Notes under the pieces: generated by a model
The model's input: the letters and a program-made list of their open reading frames with translations, nothing else
What the model was told of the DNA's origin: nothing
The model's database searches: none
Assembly: GCA_945952225.1 (NCBI GenBank)
Contig: CAMFHP010000014.1
Span: forward strand, 34,523 to 98,522
Direction of reading: 5' to 3'
Length of the DNA stretch: 64,000 nt
Source of the DNA: an uncultured Myxococcaceae bacterium
Lineage (GTDB): Bacteria > Myxococcota_A > Polyangia > Polyangiales > Ga0077539
In this document: piece by piece, positions 1 through 8,278 of the stretch
Layout of the letters: every line of letters starts with the position of its first letter
Numbering within the stretch: position 1 is the stretch's first letter
Made by a program: the position numbers and the translations under genes

Positions 1-396
1 GCCGCCGAACAGGCCGCAGACCCCACCGCGCCCGCGGGTGAAGGCTCGCCCACGGGCAGCGCGCAGGGCGACACCACCGACCCTGCCGAGGCCACGCACG
101 GCGCGATGACGACGATCGATCAGTTTCTTCGCGAGCACATTCGCGTCACGTCGGCGCTCACGGGGAGCGAGCCCCGTCGACTCGCGTTTCGCATCCGCAT
201 CGACGGCTCGGGCGCCATCGAGTCGGCCGCGCTCGTGACGGCCTCGGGCAACGACGCGCTCGACGCCGACATCCTCTCGCAGGCGCAGGGACTCGCCGAG
301 CGCCACGCGCGCATCGAGGCGCTCACGCCCGAGGAGGTCACCGCGGTGTCGGGGCGCAACATCAACGTGAACGTGCCGCTCGCGAGCATGCACTGA
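1..396 (+). CDS. TolA/TonB-like protein, C-terminal part (5' end outside window)
   Basis: The frame is open from base 1, so the N-terminus lies upstream; the first internal ATG is at 106. The visible 131 residues begin with an Ala/Pro/Gly/Thr-rich linker (about 35 residues). A compact C-terminal domain of about 90 residues follows, with a TonB-C-like pattern: RLAFRIRIDGSGAIE, then a Ser-Gly and an LDADIL stretch. TonB/TolA proteins span the periplasm and link an inner-membrane motor to outer-membrane partners. It lies 57 bases upstream of tolB on the same strand, where Tol operons usually carry tolA. TolA versus another TonB-family energy transducer cannot be settled from this fragment. Confidence 0.6.
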   Translation, partial: AAEQAADPTAPAGEGSPTGSAQGDTTDPAEATHGAMTTIDQFLREHIRVTSALTGSEPRRLAFRIRIDGSGAIESAALVTASGNDALDADILSQAQGLAERHARIEALTPEEVTAVSGRNINVNVPLASMH

Positions 397-440
397 GGCC
401 TCGCGCTGCAAGTGCTTTTCATCGCGCGACGGTTGTTGGA

Positions 441-446
441 TACACT
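441..446 (+). promoter_or_regulatory. TACACT -10-like box immediately before tolB
   Basis: TACACT ends six bases before the GTG start of tolB. There is no Shine-Dalgarno sequence between it and the start. If it is a -10 element, transcription would begin at or next to the GTG, giving a leaderless mRNA. No convincing -35 is visible. It fits a pattern repeated at several genes in the window. Confidence 0.4.
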
Positions 447-452
447 GCGCGC

Positions 453-1742
453 GTGAAGCGACGGATCACCCAGGGGCTCATCGTTCTCTCGTCCATCGGG
501 CTCGCGGCGTTGCCGCTGGTGTCGAGCGCGCAGAACCAGCCCGCGCCGCGGCAGGTCACCGAAGTGCCGCCGGTCGGCGACCTCACCATCACCCTCCAGG
601 GCCTCGAAGCGCGGCTGCTGCCCATCGCGATCCCCGCGCTGCGCGGGCTGTCGGGCGACGGCATCGCGGGGGTGATCTCGAACGACCTGCGCCTCTCGGC
701 CCTCTTTCGTGTGCTCGACCCGCACTCGTTCACCGCGAACCTCGACGCCGAGGGCACGGGCATCTCGGCCCCCTCGTGGACGAGCGTCGGCGCCACCGCC
801 GTCGTGAAGGGCCAGGTCACGGGCACCACCGACAACGTGCGCGTCGAGCTTCGCGTGTGGGAGCCCGGACGTCCCGCGGCCCCGGTGCTCACGCGCACGT
901 ACGGACCGGGCTCGGCGCGCTCCGTGGCGCACCACATCGCGAACGACCTCATCGAGCACTACACCCACACGCCCGGCGTGTTCGGCACGCGCATCGCGTT
1001 TGCGCGTCGCGGCGCGCGCGGTCGTCGGCAGATCTTCACCGTCGACTGCGACGGCGAGAACCTCGCGCAGGTCAGCAGCGGCCGCCTGAACTTCACCCCC
1101 AACTGGGGACCGGGCGGGCTCTACTGGTCGTCGCAGACGCCCGAAGGGTTCCTCGCGCTGTTCCGCTCGGGCGCGCGGGAGCCCGTGTTGCGCGCCGACG
1201 GGCTCGTGATGGGCGCGGCCTTCTCGGGCTCGCGCATGGCCGTGGTGCTCACCCGCGACGGCAACAGCGACATCTACGTGGGCTCCGCGGATGGATCGGG
1301 CCTGCGACGTGTGACCACCGACCCGGGCGCCGACATCTCGCCCGCGTGGTCTCCCGACGGCTCGAAGATCGCGTTCGTGAGCGACCGCGGCGGCTCTCCG
1401 CAGGTCTACGTGATGGACGCGGGCGGCGGCGGACAGCGCCGCGTGAGCTTCGCGGGCAGCTACAACACCTCGCCCTCGTGGGCGCCCGACGGACAGACCC
1501 TCGCGTACTCTGGCCGTGGCGCGGGCGGGTCGGACATCTTCACCATCAACATCGCGTCGGGCGCCGTGCGCAGGCTCACCGAGGGCCAGGGCAGCAACGT
1601 CGACCCGACGTACTCGCCCGACGGACGGCTCATCGCGTTCAGCTCCAGCCGCGGCGGCATCTTCGTGATGAACCAAGACGGGCTCAACCAGCAGCGCATC
1701 CTCGCCGGTGGCGGCGAGATGCTGCGCTGGGAGCCGCGCTGA
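453..1742 (+). CDS. tolB: Tol-Pal system beta-propeller protein TolB
   Basis: This 429-residue protein matches the usual TolB length. An N-terminal signal peptide with a basic MKRR start and hydrophobic core ends near SSAQ. A TolB N-terminal domain follows (about residues 40-170). The C-terminal part is a six-bladed propeller built of WSPDG/YSPDG-type blades such as SPAWSPDGSKIAFVSDRGG. TolB is periplasmic and contacts Pal and TolA to keep the outer membrane attached during division. The GTG start is chosen because it gives a complete signal peptide. No pal gene follows: the next gene is convergent and its stop lies six bases beyond the tolB stop, with a short GGCCC/GGGCC inverted repeat spanning both. 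Confidence 0.93.
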   Translation: MKRRITQGLIVLSSIGLAALPLVSSAQNQPAPRQVTEVPPVGDLTITLQGLEARLLPIAIPALRGLSGDGIAGVISNDLRLSALFRVLDPHSFTANLDAEGTGISAPSWTSVGATAVVKGQVTGTTDNVRVELRVWEPGRPAAPVLTRTYGPGSARSVAHHIANDLIEHYTHTPGVFGTRIAFARRGARGRRQIFTVDCDGENLAQVSSGRLNFTPNWGPGGLYWSSQTPEGFLALFRSGAREPVLRADGLVMGAAFSGSRMAVVLTRDGNSDIYVGSADGSGLRRVTTDPGADISPAWSPDGSKIAFVSDRGGSPQVYVMDAGGGGQRRVSFAGSYNTSPSWAPDGQTLAYSGRGAGGSDIFTINIASGAVRRLTEGQGSNVDPTYSPDGRLIAFSSSRGGIFVMNQDGLNQQRILAGGGEMLRWEPR

Positions 1743-1748
1743 CGGCCC

Positions 1749-2363
1749 TCAGGGCCCCGTGCGCGGCGCGCCCGCGTCGCCGGTCGGCACCATCACCGCG
1801 ACGACCCGCACGGGCTCACCGAAGCCCGTGGGCACGATCATCTCCCACGGCGTGAAGCCCGCGGCCTCGACGCGCACGCGGTGTCGTCCTCCCTCGATCA
1901 CGCGCTCGACCCCACCCGCCTGGTACCAGCGAGGCGCCTCGTGGTCGAACCACACGCGGGCCACGCGCGCGGCGCTGGAGGGCACCACGCGAACCTCGAT
2001 GCGGGTGAGCAGTCGGTAGAGCGCCTCGCGGCGTTCGAGGGCGGCCGCGCGGTCGGCGTCGGCGGTGGCGACGGTGCTGTAGCGGGTCCAGAGGCCGGCG
2101 GCTTCGCGCCAGCGCTGGCGGGTTTCGAGCACGAGCGCGAGCTCACGCAGCGCCGCAGGCGGACCGCCGAGGTCGATGGACTCACGAAGCAGCCGCGCGC
2201 ACTCGTCGAGGTCTCCCCGCGAGCGCGCGGCGAGCGCCTGGCGCATGCGCATGAAGGCCTCGACGTGGGCCGAATCACCCGCGGGCGCAGGCTGCGACAC
2301 CGCCCCGAGGGGCGCGACGAGGGCGGCGACAGACACGGCGAAGACGAAGGTGCGAGGGGTCAC
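1749..2363 (-). CDS. Secreted protein with helical repeat and PEGA-like domain
   Basis: This 204-residue protein starts with a signal peptide (MTPRTFVFAVSVAALVAPLG, cut near AVSQ). An alpha-helical TPR-like region runs over residues 30-115. A beta-rich PEGA-like region of about 75 residues follows (RIEVRVVPSSAARVARVWF, then GGRHRVRVEAAGF). PEGA domains are common in myxobacterial surface proteins. Its GTG start overlaps the stop of the upstream DUF2723 gene by four bases (GTGA), so the two are probably translationally coupled. The specific function is unknown. Confidence 0.7.
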   Translation of the reverse strand: MTPRTFVFAVSVAALVAPLGAVSQPAPAGDSAHVEAFMRMRQALAARSRGDLDECARLLRESIDLGGPPAALRELALVLETRQRWREAAGLWTRYSTVATADADRAAALERREALYRLLTRIEVRVVPSSAARVARVWFDHEAPRWYQAGGVERVIEGGRHRVRVEAAGFTPWEMIVPTGFGEPVRVVAVMVPTGDAGAPRTGP

Positions 2364-4300
2364 GGAGATCCGCTCCGACGCGCGGCTTCGGCGTCGGCTT
2401 CATGCGCGCCCGCCGCGTCGCCGACCACGCGAAGAAACTCTGCGAGGTTGCGCCACGCGAGCGGACGCTCGGGGTCGAGGGCCAAGGCCGCGCGCGTGAG
2501 CCCGATCGCGTTCGTGAGGTCTCCGCGGCGGGCGGCGGCGACGCCGAGGTTCGTGTACGCCGACACGTGCGTCGGATCGAGGGTGAGCGTGGCCATCCAC
2601 AGCGGCACCGCGCGCTGCATGTCGGCGGTCGCGACGCGCGAGCCCGCGGCGAAGGTCACCATCGCGCCGATCCATCGTGCGCCGACGCCCGACGCGCCCG
2701 CGCCGCGCGCGTTCACCCAGGCCGCTGCGCCCTCGTCGACCGCGTTGGCCTCGGCACCGGGCACCGCGAGCACGGGCGTCTCGCCGCCACCGAAGCGCCT
2801 CCGCCGACGGATCGCGCGCGCTTCGCCATCGCCGCTCCCCTCCCATCGCACGCGGTCTCCGTAGTGCTCCAGCAGCGCGAGGGTGCGGGCCACCTCCGAC
2901 GCGCGCGAGACGCCCTGCACGGGCGGTGCGATCGTGTCGCCGAGGCGCCGCGGGTCGAGCCGTCGCCACGTCCAGTCGAACACCACATGCTGTCGCGGCA
3001 GCACCACCACGTCGGGTCGTTCGCCCTCCACGTGTTGCGCGTAGAGCGCGCCGCCACACAGGTCGTCGGAGCTGCACAACACCAACGTGCGCGCGGGCAC
3101 CGCGCCGAGCGCGCCCGCGCCGCCGAGGATCTCGGGCGCCGTCCACCCGTCGGCGCGTCCCACCCAGCGCGCGTCGCGGTGGGCGACGGTGGCCGCAGCG
3201 ACCAGCGCGGTGAGCACCACGCCGACGATCCGCTCGCGTGCGCCTGCGCGGGTCGCGATCGAGGCCACACCGAGCGCCGCGAAGATCGCGAGGCAGAGCT
3301 CGGTGTGAAAGAAGGTCTGCCGGTCGACGATGCCCATCGGGTTGATCGCCACGGCGTACGCGAGATCGACGAGGGCCACCGCGAGGAGCGCGCGCACGAA
3401 GGGCTCTCGCGCCGCGCGCAGCGCGCCCACGATGGCGACGGCGAGCGCTATGGGGCCGAGGTCTTGCGCGATCACTTCACCCGCATGGGCGAGGTCTTCG
3501 GGGATGCGCCACGCGACGAGCATGCGCTTCGCGAAGGCCTCGCGAATGAGCGCTGCGGAGACGTGCGCCCGCACGCCCGCGAAGGTCTCGGGGTTGCCCC
3601 AGTCGACCGGTCCGTTGCGTCGCGAGGCGATGGGGAGCCACACGACGAGCGGCAGCGTCGCAGCCCACGGAACGAGCACCGCGGCGAGGCGTTCGAAGCG
3701 CGCGCGCCACGCCATCGTGACGAGGCCCGGCACCGTGAGCATCGCGAGCGAGAGGGCCACCGCGGGGCGCGCCGACGTGTGCATCGAGAGCAGCGCGACG
3801 CCCGAGAGCGCAGCCACCGCGCGGCGTCGACGTGCGAGGTCGGCGCCCTCCATCGCGAGCGAGAGGGCCGCACACGCGATGAGCACCGACGAGGCGTAGA
3901 CCTCGACGGCCGTCCACGCGCGCACCATCGTGGCCGAGGCGACGAGCACCGCCGTGGGGAGCAGTGAAGCCGTCGCGCGCACGACGCCGTCGCGGTCGCG
4001 GAGCGCGCGGTCGACGAGGGAGGCGAGCACCGCACACGCGGCGGCGCCCATCGCGGCCACGCAGAGGTTCATGCGAAAGGCCACGTCGCCCACGGGCGCG
4101 AGCGCCGCGAGACGGAACAGCACCATGTCGAGCACGAAGCCCGTCGGGTGCGCCACGTCGAGGTGGAACGCCGCCGTGGCGAGCTCGCCCGCGTCGCGAT
4201 CGCTCACCGACGGGGCCGCGCCGAGCGAGAGCGCGAGGCCCGACGCGAGGGCGGCGAGGGCCGGTGGCGTCGGGGTCCAGCGCGCGATGCGGGGCTCCAT
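2360..4300 (-). CDS. DUF2723-family membrane protein with C-terminal TPRs
   Basis: This 646-residue protein begins with a hydrophobic segment. Near residue 35 it has DAGELATAAFHLDVAHPTGF, which resembles the acidic 'DSGE...GVAHPPGYP' motif of DUF2723. That family is thought to be lipid-linked sugar (GT-C/PMT-like) glycosyltransferases. About ten membrane segments fill the first 400 residues. A soluble part follows, and TPR-like helices occupy roughly residues 565-640 (AYTNLGVAAARRGDLTNAIG). The likely role is transfer of a sugar from a polyprenyl carrier on the outer face of the inner membrane; donor and acceptor are unknown. The start is only 29 bases from the divergent gene at 4330. Confidence 0.72.
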   Translation of the reverse strand: MEPRIARWTPTPPALAALASGLALSLGAAPSVSDRDAGELATAAFHLDVAHPTGFVLDMVLFRLAALAPVGDVAFRMNLCVAAMGAAACAVLASLVDRALRDRDGVVRATASLLPTAVLVASATMVRAWTAVEVYASSVLIACAALSLAMEGADLARRRRAVAALSGVALLSMHTSARPAVALSLAMLTVPGLVTMAWRARFERLAAVLVPWAATLPLVVWLPIASRRNGPVDWGNPETFAGVRAHVSAALIREAFAKRMLVAWRIPEDLAHAGEVIAQDLGPIALAVAIVGALRAAREPFVRALLAVALVDLAYAVAINPMGIVDRQTFFHTELCLAIFAALGVASIATRAGARERIVGVVLTALVAAATVAHRDARWVGRADGWTAPEILGGAGALGAVPARTLVLCSSDDLCGGALYAQHVEGERPDVVVLPRQHVVFDWTWRRLDPRRLGDTIAPPVQGVSRASEVARTLALLEHYGDRVRWEGSGDGEARAIRRRRRFGGGETPVLAVPGAEANAVDEGAAAWVNARGAGASGVGARWIGAMVTFAAGSRVATADMQRAVPLWMATLTLDPTHVSAYTNLGVAAARRGDLTNAIGLTRAALALDPERPLAWRNLAEFLRVVGDAAGAHEADAEAARRSGSP

Positions 4301-4312
4301 GGAGGGGGCGAT

Positions 4313-4322
4313 GATGTACCAT
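4313..4322. promoter_or_regulatory. Shared divergent -10-like box between 2360-4300 and 4330-5268
   Basis: GATGTACCAT can be read in both directions. On the plus strand TACCAT (4317-4322) ends seven bases before the ATG at 4330. On the minus strand TACATC (bases 4318-4313) ends twelve bases before the ATG at 4300. The whole gap is 29 bases, so no separate promoters can fit. No ribosome-binding site lies close to either start. Confidence 0.4.
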
Positions 4323-4329
4323 CGCCGCG

Positions 4330-5268
4330 ATGCTCGACACGACGAATGCGCGGCGCTTCGCGGCCCTTGCGACGGTCTTCGCGATGACGGCGACGCCCTC
4401 GATGGCGCGCGCGCAGTGCGACGCGGGCGGCGATGCGCTGGTGCCGCCAGACCAGGATGGCCTGCTGCGCGACTCGTTCCCCGCCGACCAGGACACCGAC
4501 GTTCCGCTCGATAGCCCGGTGCGGCTCCGGTACTACGGCCGCGCGCCGACGCCGCCGGTGCTGTGCGTGCAGCAGGGATCGCTCACCTCACCCTGCCTCG
4601 CGGGGGAGTCGTCGGTCGTGGGCGACGAGATCGTCTGGCAGCCCGCGGCCTCGGCCGGCGGATCGCTCCTCGCGCCCTCGCAGCGGTACTTCGTGACGTA
4701 CACCGAGACCGCCGCGGGCACGAACCGCATCACGTTCTCGACGGGCAGCGGGGTGTCGCCTGCGCGGCTGACGTTCTCGGGCGTGAGCGACGTGTCGTCG
4801 GATCCGGCCACCGCGAACGCGTGCGACCGCGACGCGGCGGACATCACCGTGACCTTCAACCGCGCGCGCTCCGTGGCCTCGGGCCTCGGCGACACCGCGT
4901 GGCCCGACATCGACGTGGAGTACGTGATCTATCAGACCCGCGGGCCGGGCATCGCGGGGCCGCGCGAGCGCGATCGTGTGCGCCTTCAGCGCTCGGGGTC
5001 GACGGTGGTGAGCGAGGCGCAGCGCACGTTCCGGCTGACGGGCATGGAGGCGTCGGGGCCGGTGTGCTTCAACGTGCAGGCGATCGACCCGCTGGGGCGC
5101 GCCGACGGCAACACCGCCGAGGCCTGCGTGAACCCCGCGAAGGGCAACTATTTCATGGGATGCGCGGCGCGCCCCGCGGACCCGATGCGATCCGCGTGGG
5201 GCGTGTGGCTGACGGCGTTGGCGATTACGACTGCGCGCTCGTGGCGTCGTCGTCGCCGGTGTCGTTGA
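4330..5268 (+). CDS. Secreted Ig-like protein with MYXO-CTERM-like C-terminal tail
   Basis: This 312-residue protein has a signal peptide ending at ARAQ (about residue 28). A region resembling bacterial Ig-like (SbsA-type) domains follows, with LDSPVRLRYYGRAP and a second beta-rich unit near residue 150. The last 36 residues look like a sorting tag: Gly-Cys at 277-278, a short spacer, a hydrophobic stretch (289-301) and an Arg-rich end (303-312). This is the tripartite layout of MYXO-CTERM signals, which anchor proteins to the cell surface in Myxococcota. The final 44 bases overlap the convergent activator gene. The binding target is unknown. Confidence 0.65.
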   Translation: MLDTTNARRFAALATVFAMTATPSMARAQCDAGGDALVPPDQDGLLRDSFPADQDTDVPLDSPVRLRYYGRAPTPPVLCVQQGSLTSPCLAGESSVVGDEIVWQPAASAGGSLLAPSQRYFVTYTETAAGTNRITFSTGSGVSPARLTFSGVSDVSSDPATANACDRDAADITVTFNRARSVASGLGDTAWPDIDVEYVIYQTRGPGIAGPRERDRVRLQRSGSTVVSEAQRTFRLTGMEASGPVCFNVQAIDPLGRADGNTAEACVNPAKGNYFMGCAARPADPMRSAWGVWLTALAITTARSWRRRRRCR

Positions 5269-6760
5269 GGTCGGTCTCGGGCGCGACGCGCGCATCGCTC
5301 GACGCGCGGCGGAGGATGCGGCGGAAGTTGCTTCGATCGAGCCCCGCGAGGCGCGCGGCGCGCGAGATGTTGCCCGCCGTGAGCTCCATGAGGTTCTTGA
5401 AGTACGTGCGCTCGAACTCCGAGAGCGCGCGGCGCTTCGCGAGGTTGTAGTCGAGCGAGGTGTCGGTGCGCGGCGTGGGCCCGGCCTGCACCGTCGCACC
5501 CGCGAGGGGCGCAGCGCGCACGGCCTTGGGCAGCGCGTCGAGCTCCAGGGGCTCGGCGCGCGAGATGGCGAGCGCAGAGACCACGGCGTTCTCGAGCTCG
5601 CGCACGTTGCCGGGCCACGAGTAGGCCTCGAGCGCGCGCACGGCCATGGGCGAGATGCGCGTGACGCGCGGGTTGTGCTGCGGCCCGTGGCGGGCCATGA
5701 AGTGGTACGCGAGCAGGGGGACGTCTTCGCGGCGGCCGCGGAGCGCCGGCACTTCGAGCTCGTGCACCTGGAGGCGGAAGTAGAGGTCCGCGCGGAAGCG
5801 TCCGTCGGCCACGGCGGCCTTGATGTCGAGGTTCGTGGCGGCGATCACGCGCACGTCGATCTCGCGCTCGCGGGTCTCGCCCACGCGCGTGACCTTGCGC
5901 TCCTGGAGCACGCGGAGCAGTCGCACCTGCTGCGACTTCGGGAGGTCGCCGATCTCGTCGAGAAAGACCGTTCCGCCATCGGCCGCTTCGAAGAACCCGG
6001 GGCGGTCTTCGGCGCCGGTGAACGCGCCGCGCACGGTGCCAAAGAGCTGCGCTTCGAGGAGCGACTCGGTGAGCGCGCCGCAGTTGAACGCCACGAAGGG
6101 CTTGCGGGCCCGCGGAGACCGCGCGTGGATCTCGCGCGCCACGACCTCCTTGCCCGTGCCGTGCTCGCCCGTGATGAGCACCGTCGCCTGGAGGGGACCG
6201 ACGCGGTTCACGAACTCTCGCACCTCGCGCATGAGCCGCGAGTTGCCCACGAGGCGCGAGGCGTTGCGCGTGCCGTCGAGCTCGGCTTCGAGCATGCGCG
6301 TGCGGTTCACCATGCGACGACGCTCGGCCGCGCGGAGCACCTGCACCCGGAGCTCCTCGGTGCTGAAGGGCTTCTTGAGAAAGTAGAACGCGCCGTTCTG
6401 CACGGCCTCGAACGCGAGCGACACCGCGTCGTGCGCGGTCATCATGATCACCTCGACGTCGGCGCCCGACTCGCGCACGCGGCGAAGAAGGTCCATGCCC
6501 GACACGCGCGGCATGACCACGTCGGCGAGCACCACGTCGATGTCTGCGCGGGCCACGAGCGCGAGGGCCTCTTCACCGTCGCTGGCCTCCTCGACCTCGA
6601 TCTCGGGGTCGCGGAGCTGGCGGGTGACGGCGCGCCGAACCTGCACCTCGTCTTCGACGACGAGCACACGAACCGGAGCCGTCGGTCCGGGCGGCGACGA
6701 CGACCGCGCGCGCGGCGCGACGCTCACTCCGACCCGAACGTCCTGGTGATCTGACGACAT
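5225..6760 (-). CDS. NtrC-family sigma54-dependent response regulator
   Basis: This is a 511-residue bacterial enhancer-binding protein. A receiver domain (about residues 30-145) has phosphoacceptor Asp80 in VVLADVVMPR. An AAA+ domain (about 175-410) has Walker A GEHGTGKE, the sigma54-contacting GAFTGA loop and Walker B TVFLDEIGDL. A Fis-type helix-turn-helix (LTAGNISRAARLAGLDRSN) ends the protein. The ATG at 6760 is preferred over the longer frame because GAGGAATGAG precedes it and the extra upstream residues have no domain character. No histidine kinase is adjacent, so its signal is unknown. Such regulators are abundant in myxobacteria. I found no clear -24/-12 promoter nearby. Confidence 0.92.
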   Translation of the reverse strand: MSSDHQDVRVGVSVAPRARSSSPPGPTAPVRVLVVEDEVQVRRAVTRQLRDPEIEVEEASDGEEALALVARADIDVVLADVVMPRVSGMDLLRRVRESGADVEVIMMTAHDAVSLAFEAVQNGAFYFLKKPFSTEELRVQVLRAAERRRMVNRTRMLEAELDGTRNASRLVGNSRLMREVREFVNRVGPLQATVLITGEHGTGKEVVAREIHARSPRARKPFVAFNCGALTESLLEAQLFGTVRGAFTGAEDRPGFFEAADGGTVFLDEIGDLPKSQQVRLLRVLQERKVTRVGETREREIDVRVIAATNLDIKAAVADGRFRADLYFRLQVHELEVPALRGRREDVPLLAYHFMARHGPQHNPRVTRISPMAVRALEAYSWPGNVRELENAVVSALAISRAEPLELDALPKAVRAAPLAGATVQAGPTPRTDTSLDYNLAKRRALSEFERTYFKNLMELTAGNISRAARLAGLDRSNFRRILRRASSDARVAPETDLNDTGDDDATSAQS

Positions 6761-7026
6761 CTCATTCCTCAACAGCGAAAGGGGCGATGCATTCAGGGCC
6801 GATCGGCCGCCGGGCGTCACATGGTGCTCGTGCCACCCGGTGCAGAGCCGGTCTCGCCTCCGCGGTGCGAACTGACAGACACATCGTGTCCGACATCCGC
6901 GCGCCCTGCTCCGAGGCCTCGGAGCCCCGCCGGTGCGAACGCATCGCCTGGGACGTGCGCACGCAGCGAGCCGTGCCGTCTCTGCCACACGCGTTGCGTT
7001 TCGCTCACTGAAAGTCCTCTGAAATC

Positions 7027-7047
7027 AGCCCCGAATTTCGAGGGGCT
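7027..7047. repeat. Perfect hairpin in the gap upstream of udk
   Basis: AGCCCC (7027-7032) and GGGGCT (7042-7047) form a six-pair stem around a nine-base loop. The bases after the right arm are CTTGTGTT, only weakly T-rich. It could be a weak terminator for an unannotated upstream transcript or a structure in a leader. No annotated plus-strand gene ends just before it. Confidence 0.35.
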
Positions 7048-7194
7048 CTTGTGTTCGCGCACACCTTCAAAAAGCGGGTTCCGCGTTGACCACATCGTGG
7101 GTAGCAGCGTGACCATTCGGGTGCTCCCGAGCATCACTTCTCCGCATGGAGTGCCCGTGTGAGACGGCGCTTCCCATCGGACACGTCGCGAGAC

Positions 7195-7200
7195 TAGGCT
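7195..7200 (+). promoter_or_regulatory. TAGGCT -10-like box before udk
   Basis: TAGGCT ends eight bases before the GTG at 7209, and no Shine-Dalgarno sequence is present. Its place inside the longer possible reading frame (ATG at 7146) supports the downstream GTG as the true start. Confidence 0.4.
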
Positions 7201-7208
7201 CCGCCGCC

Positions 7209-7877
7209 GTGAGCGTTCTTCTCGTAGGCGTGGCCGGTGGCAGCGGGTCTGGCAAGAGCACGATCGCGCGCTCGATCGTCGAGGCCCTCCCCTCGCACCA
7301 CGTCGCATCCATCGAACACGATGCCTACTACCGTGACCTGTCGCACCTGACCCACGAGGAGCGTGCGCGCGTCAACTTCGACCACCCCGACTCGCTCGAC
7401 AACGAGCTGTTCATTCAGCACCTCGACGCGCTGAAGGCCGGGCGTGCGATCGACAAGCCCCGCTACGACTTCGCACGGCACACGCGGGTCACCGAGGTCG
7501 AGCACATGGAGCCCGCGCCGATCATCGTCGTCGAGGGGATTCTCGTGCTCGCGCTCGAGCCCATTCGCAGTCGCCTCGACGTGAAGCTCTACGTCGACAC
7601 CGACGCCGACATCCGGCTCATGCGACGCATCCGGCGTGACCTGGAGCACCGCGGGCGCACCTTCGCGCAGGTGCGATCGCAGTACTACGAGACCGTGCGG
7701 CCCATGCACATGGCCTTCGTCGAGCCGTCGAAGCGCTTCGCCGACGTGATCATTCCCGAGGGCGGACACAACCGCGTGGCGCGCGAGATGATCCTCGCGC
7801 ACATGCAGAAGTTCGTGCGGGAGCTCGGCGAGCGTCGGTCGCCCACGAGCGACTGGCCTCCGTCGGGCGGCGCGTAG
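7209..7877 (+). CDS. udk: Uridine kinase
   Basis: Uridine/cytidine kinase phosphorylates uridine or cytidine with ATP or GTP in pyrimidine salvage. The 222-residue product fits the family (about 210). The P-loop GGSGSGKST is at residues 10-18. The family motif DAYYRDLSHLTHEERARVNFDHP, the substrate-binding YDFARHTR and the lid region RDLEHRGR are all present. A longer frame begins at ATG 7146, but the extra 21 residues are not family-like, and a -10-like TAGGCT sits within them. The gene stands alone between a divergent activator and a ferredoxin gene 47 bases downstream. Confidence 0.95.
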   Translation: MSVLLVGVAGGSGSGKSTIARSIVEALPSHHVASIEHDAYYRDLSHLTHEERARVNFDHPDSLDNELFIQHLDALKAGRAIDKPRYDFARHTRVTEVEHMEPAPIIVVEGILVLALEPIRSRLDVKLYVDTDADIRLMRRIRRDLEHRGRTFAQVRSQYYETVRPMHMAFVEPSKRFADVIIPEGGHNRVAREMILAHMQKFVRELGERRSPTSDWPPSGGA

Positions 7878-7924
7878 GCACCGTAGCGACGGCCCCGCGG
7901 GCTGTGCTAGGTGCAACGGTCCCT

Positions 7925-8275
7925 ATGGCAACGATCACCGTCGCGGGACCGGTCGAGCGCACCATCGAGGCGCAGCCCGGCATCTCGCTCCTCCGCGCGC
8001 TTCAAGACGCAGGCTCGCCCATCGCCACCTCGTGCGGCGGCGTCGCGACCTGCGCCCTCTGCCGCGTGACCGTCACGCACGGCCGCGAGCACCTCACCCC
8101 CCTCGTCGACACCGAGATCAACCACCTCGGCACCATCGCCAAGATCGTGGGCCTGCGCCTCGCGTGTCAGGCGAAGCTCACGGGCACCGGCGACGTGCGC
8201 GTCGAGGTGCCCGAGGTCGAAGACGTGGCCGCCCGCAAGGCCGCGAAGGCCGCCCGCCTCCGTCAGCGCCGCTGA
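7925..8275 (+). CDS. 2Fe-2S ferredoxin
   Basis: This 116-residue protein has the plant-type 2Fe-2S ligand set Cys37, Cys43, Cys46 (SCGGVATCALC) and Cys81 (RLACQAK). It carries single electrons in the cytoplasm; the partner is not identifiable from the neighbourhood. The C-terminal 20 residues are Lys/Arg/Ala-rich, an extension not needed for the fold. The ATG at 7925 is chosen over an in-frame ATG at 7904 because the domain starts immediately (MATITVAGP). Its stop lies three bases from the stop of the convergent SDR gene. Confidence 0.88.
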   Translation: MATITVAGPVERTIEAQPGISLLRALQDAGSPIATSCGGVATCALCRVTVTHGREHLTPLVDTEINHLGTIAKIVGLRLACQAKLTGTGDVRVEVPEVEDVAARKAAKAARLRQRR

Positions 8276-8278
8276 CCG

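Larger units (their letters stand above)
6761..7208. other. 448-base divergent gap with no supported gene
   Basis: The gap separates the sigma54 activator from uridine kinase. A 113-codon plus-strand frame at 6821-7162 exists but has low-complexity Pro/Arg/Ser composition and no domain, so I do not call it. The region holds one clear hairpin (7027-7047) and a TAGGCT box before udk. It is the longest non-coding stretch in the window and is less GC-biased around 7000-7090 than its surroundings. Confidence 0.6.

Noticed and set aside
120..1676. Long minus-strand frame opposite tolB
   Set aside because: Arg/Ala/His-rich composition typical of antisense frames in GC-rich DNA; tolB on the other strand has a complete family match.
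6830..6850. TGGCAC-containing sequence as a sigma54 -24/-12 promoter
   Set aside because: The minus-strand TGGCAC is not followed by a GC-containing -12 at the right distance.
6821..7162. 113-codon plus-strand frame in the gap before udk
   Set aside because: No domain, low-complexity Pro/Arg/Ser composition, no ribosome site, and it ends before a clear udk start.
7905..7913. CTAGGTG as a leaderless -10 for the ferredoxin gene
   Set aside because: It lacks the final T of TAnnnT and lies 11 bases from the ATG, so it was not counted in the leaderless set.
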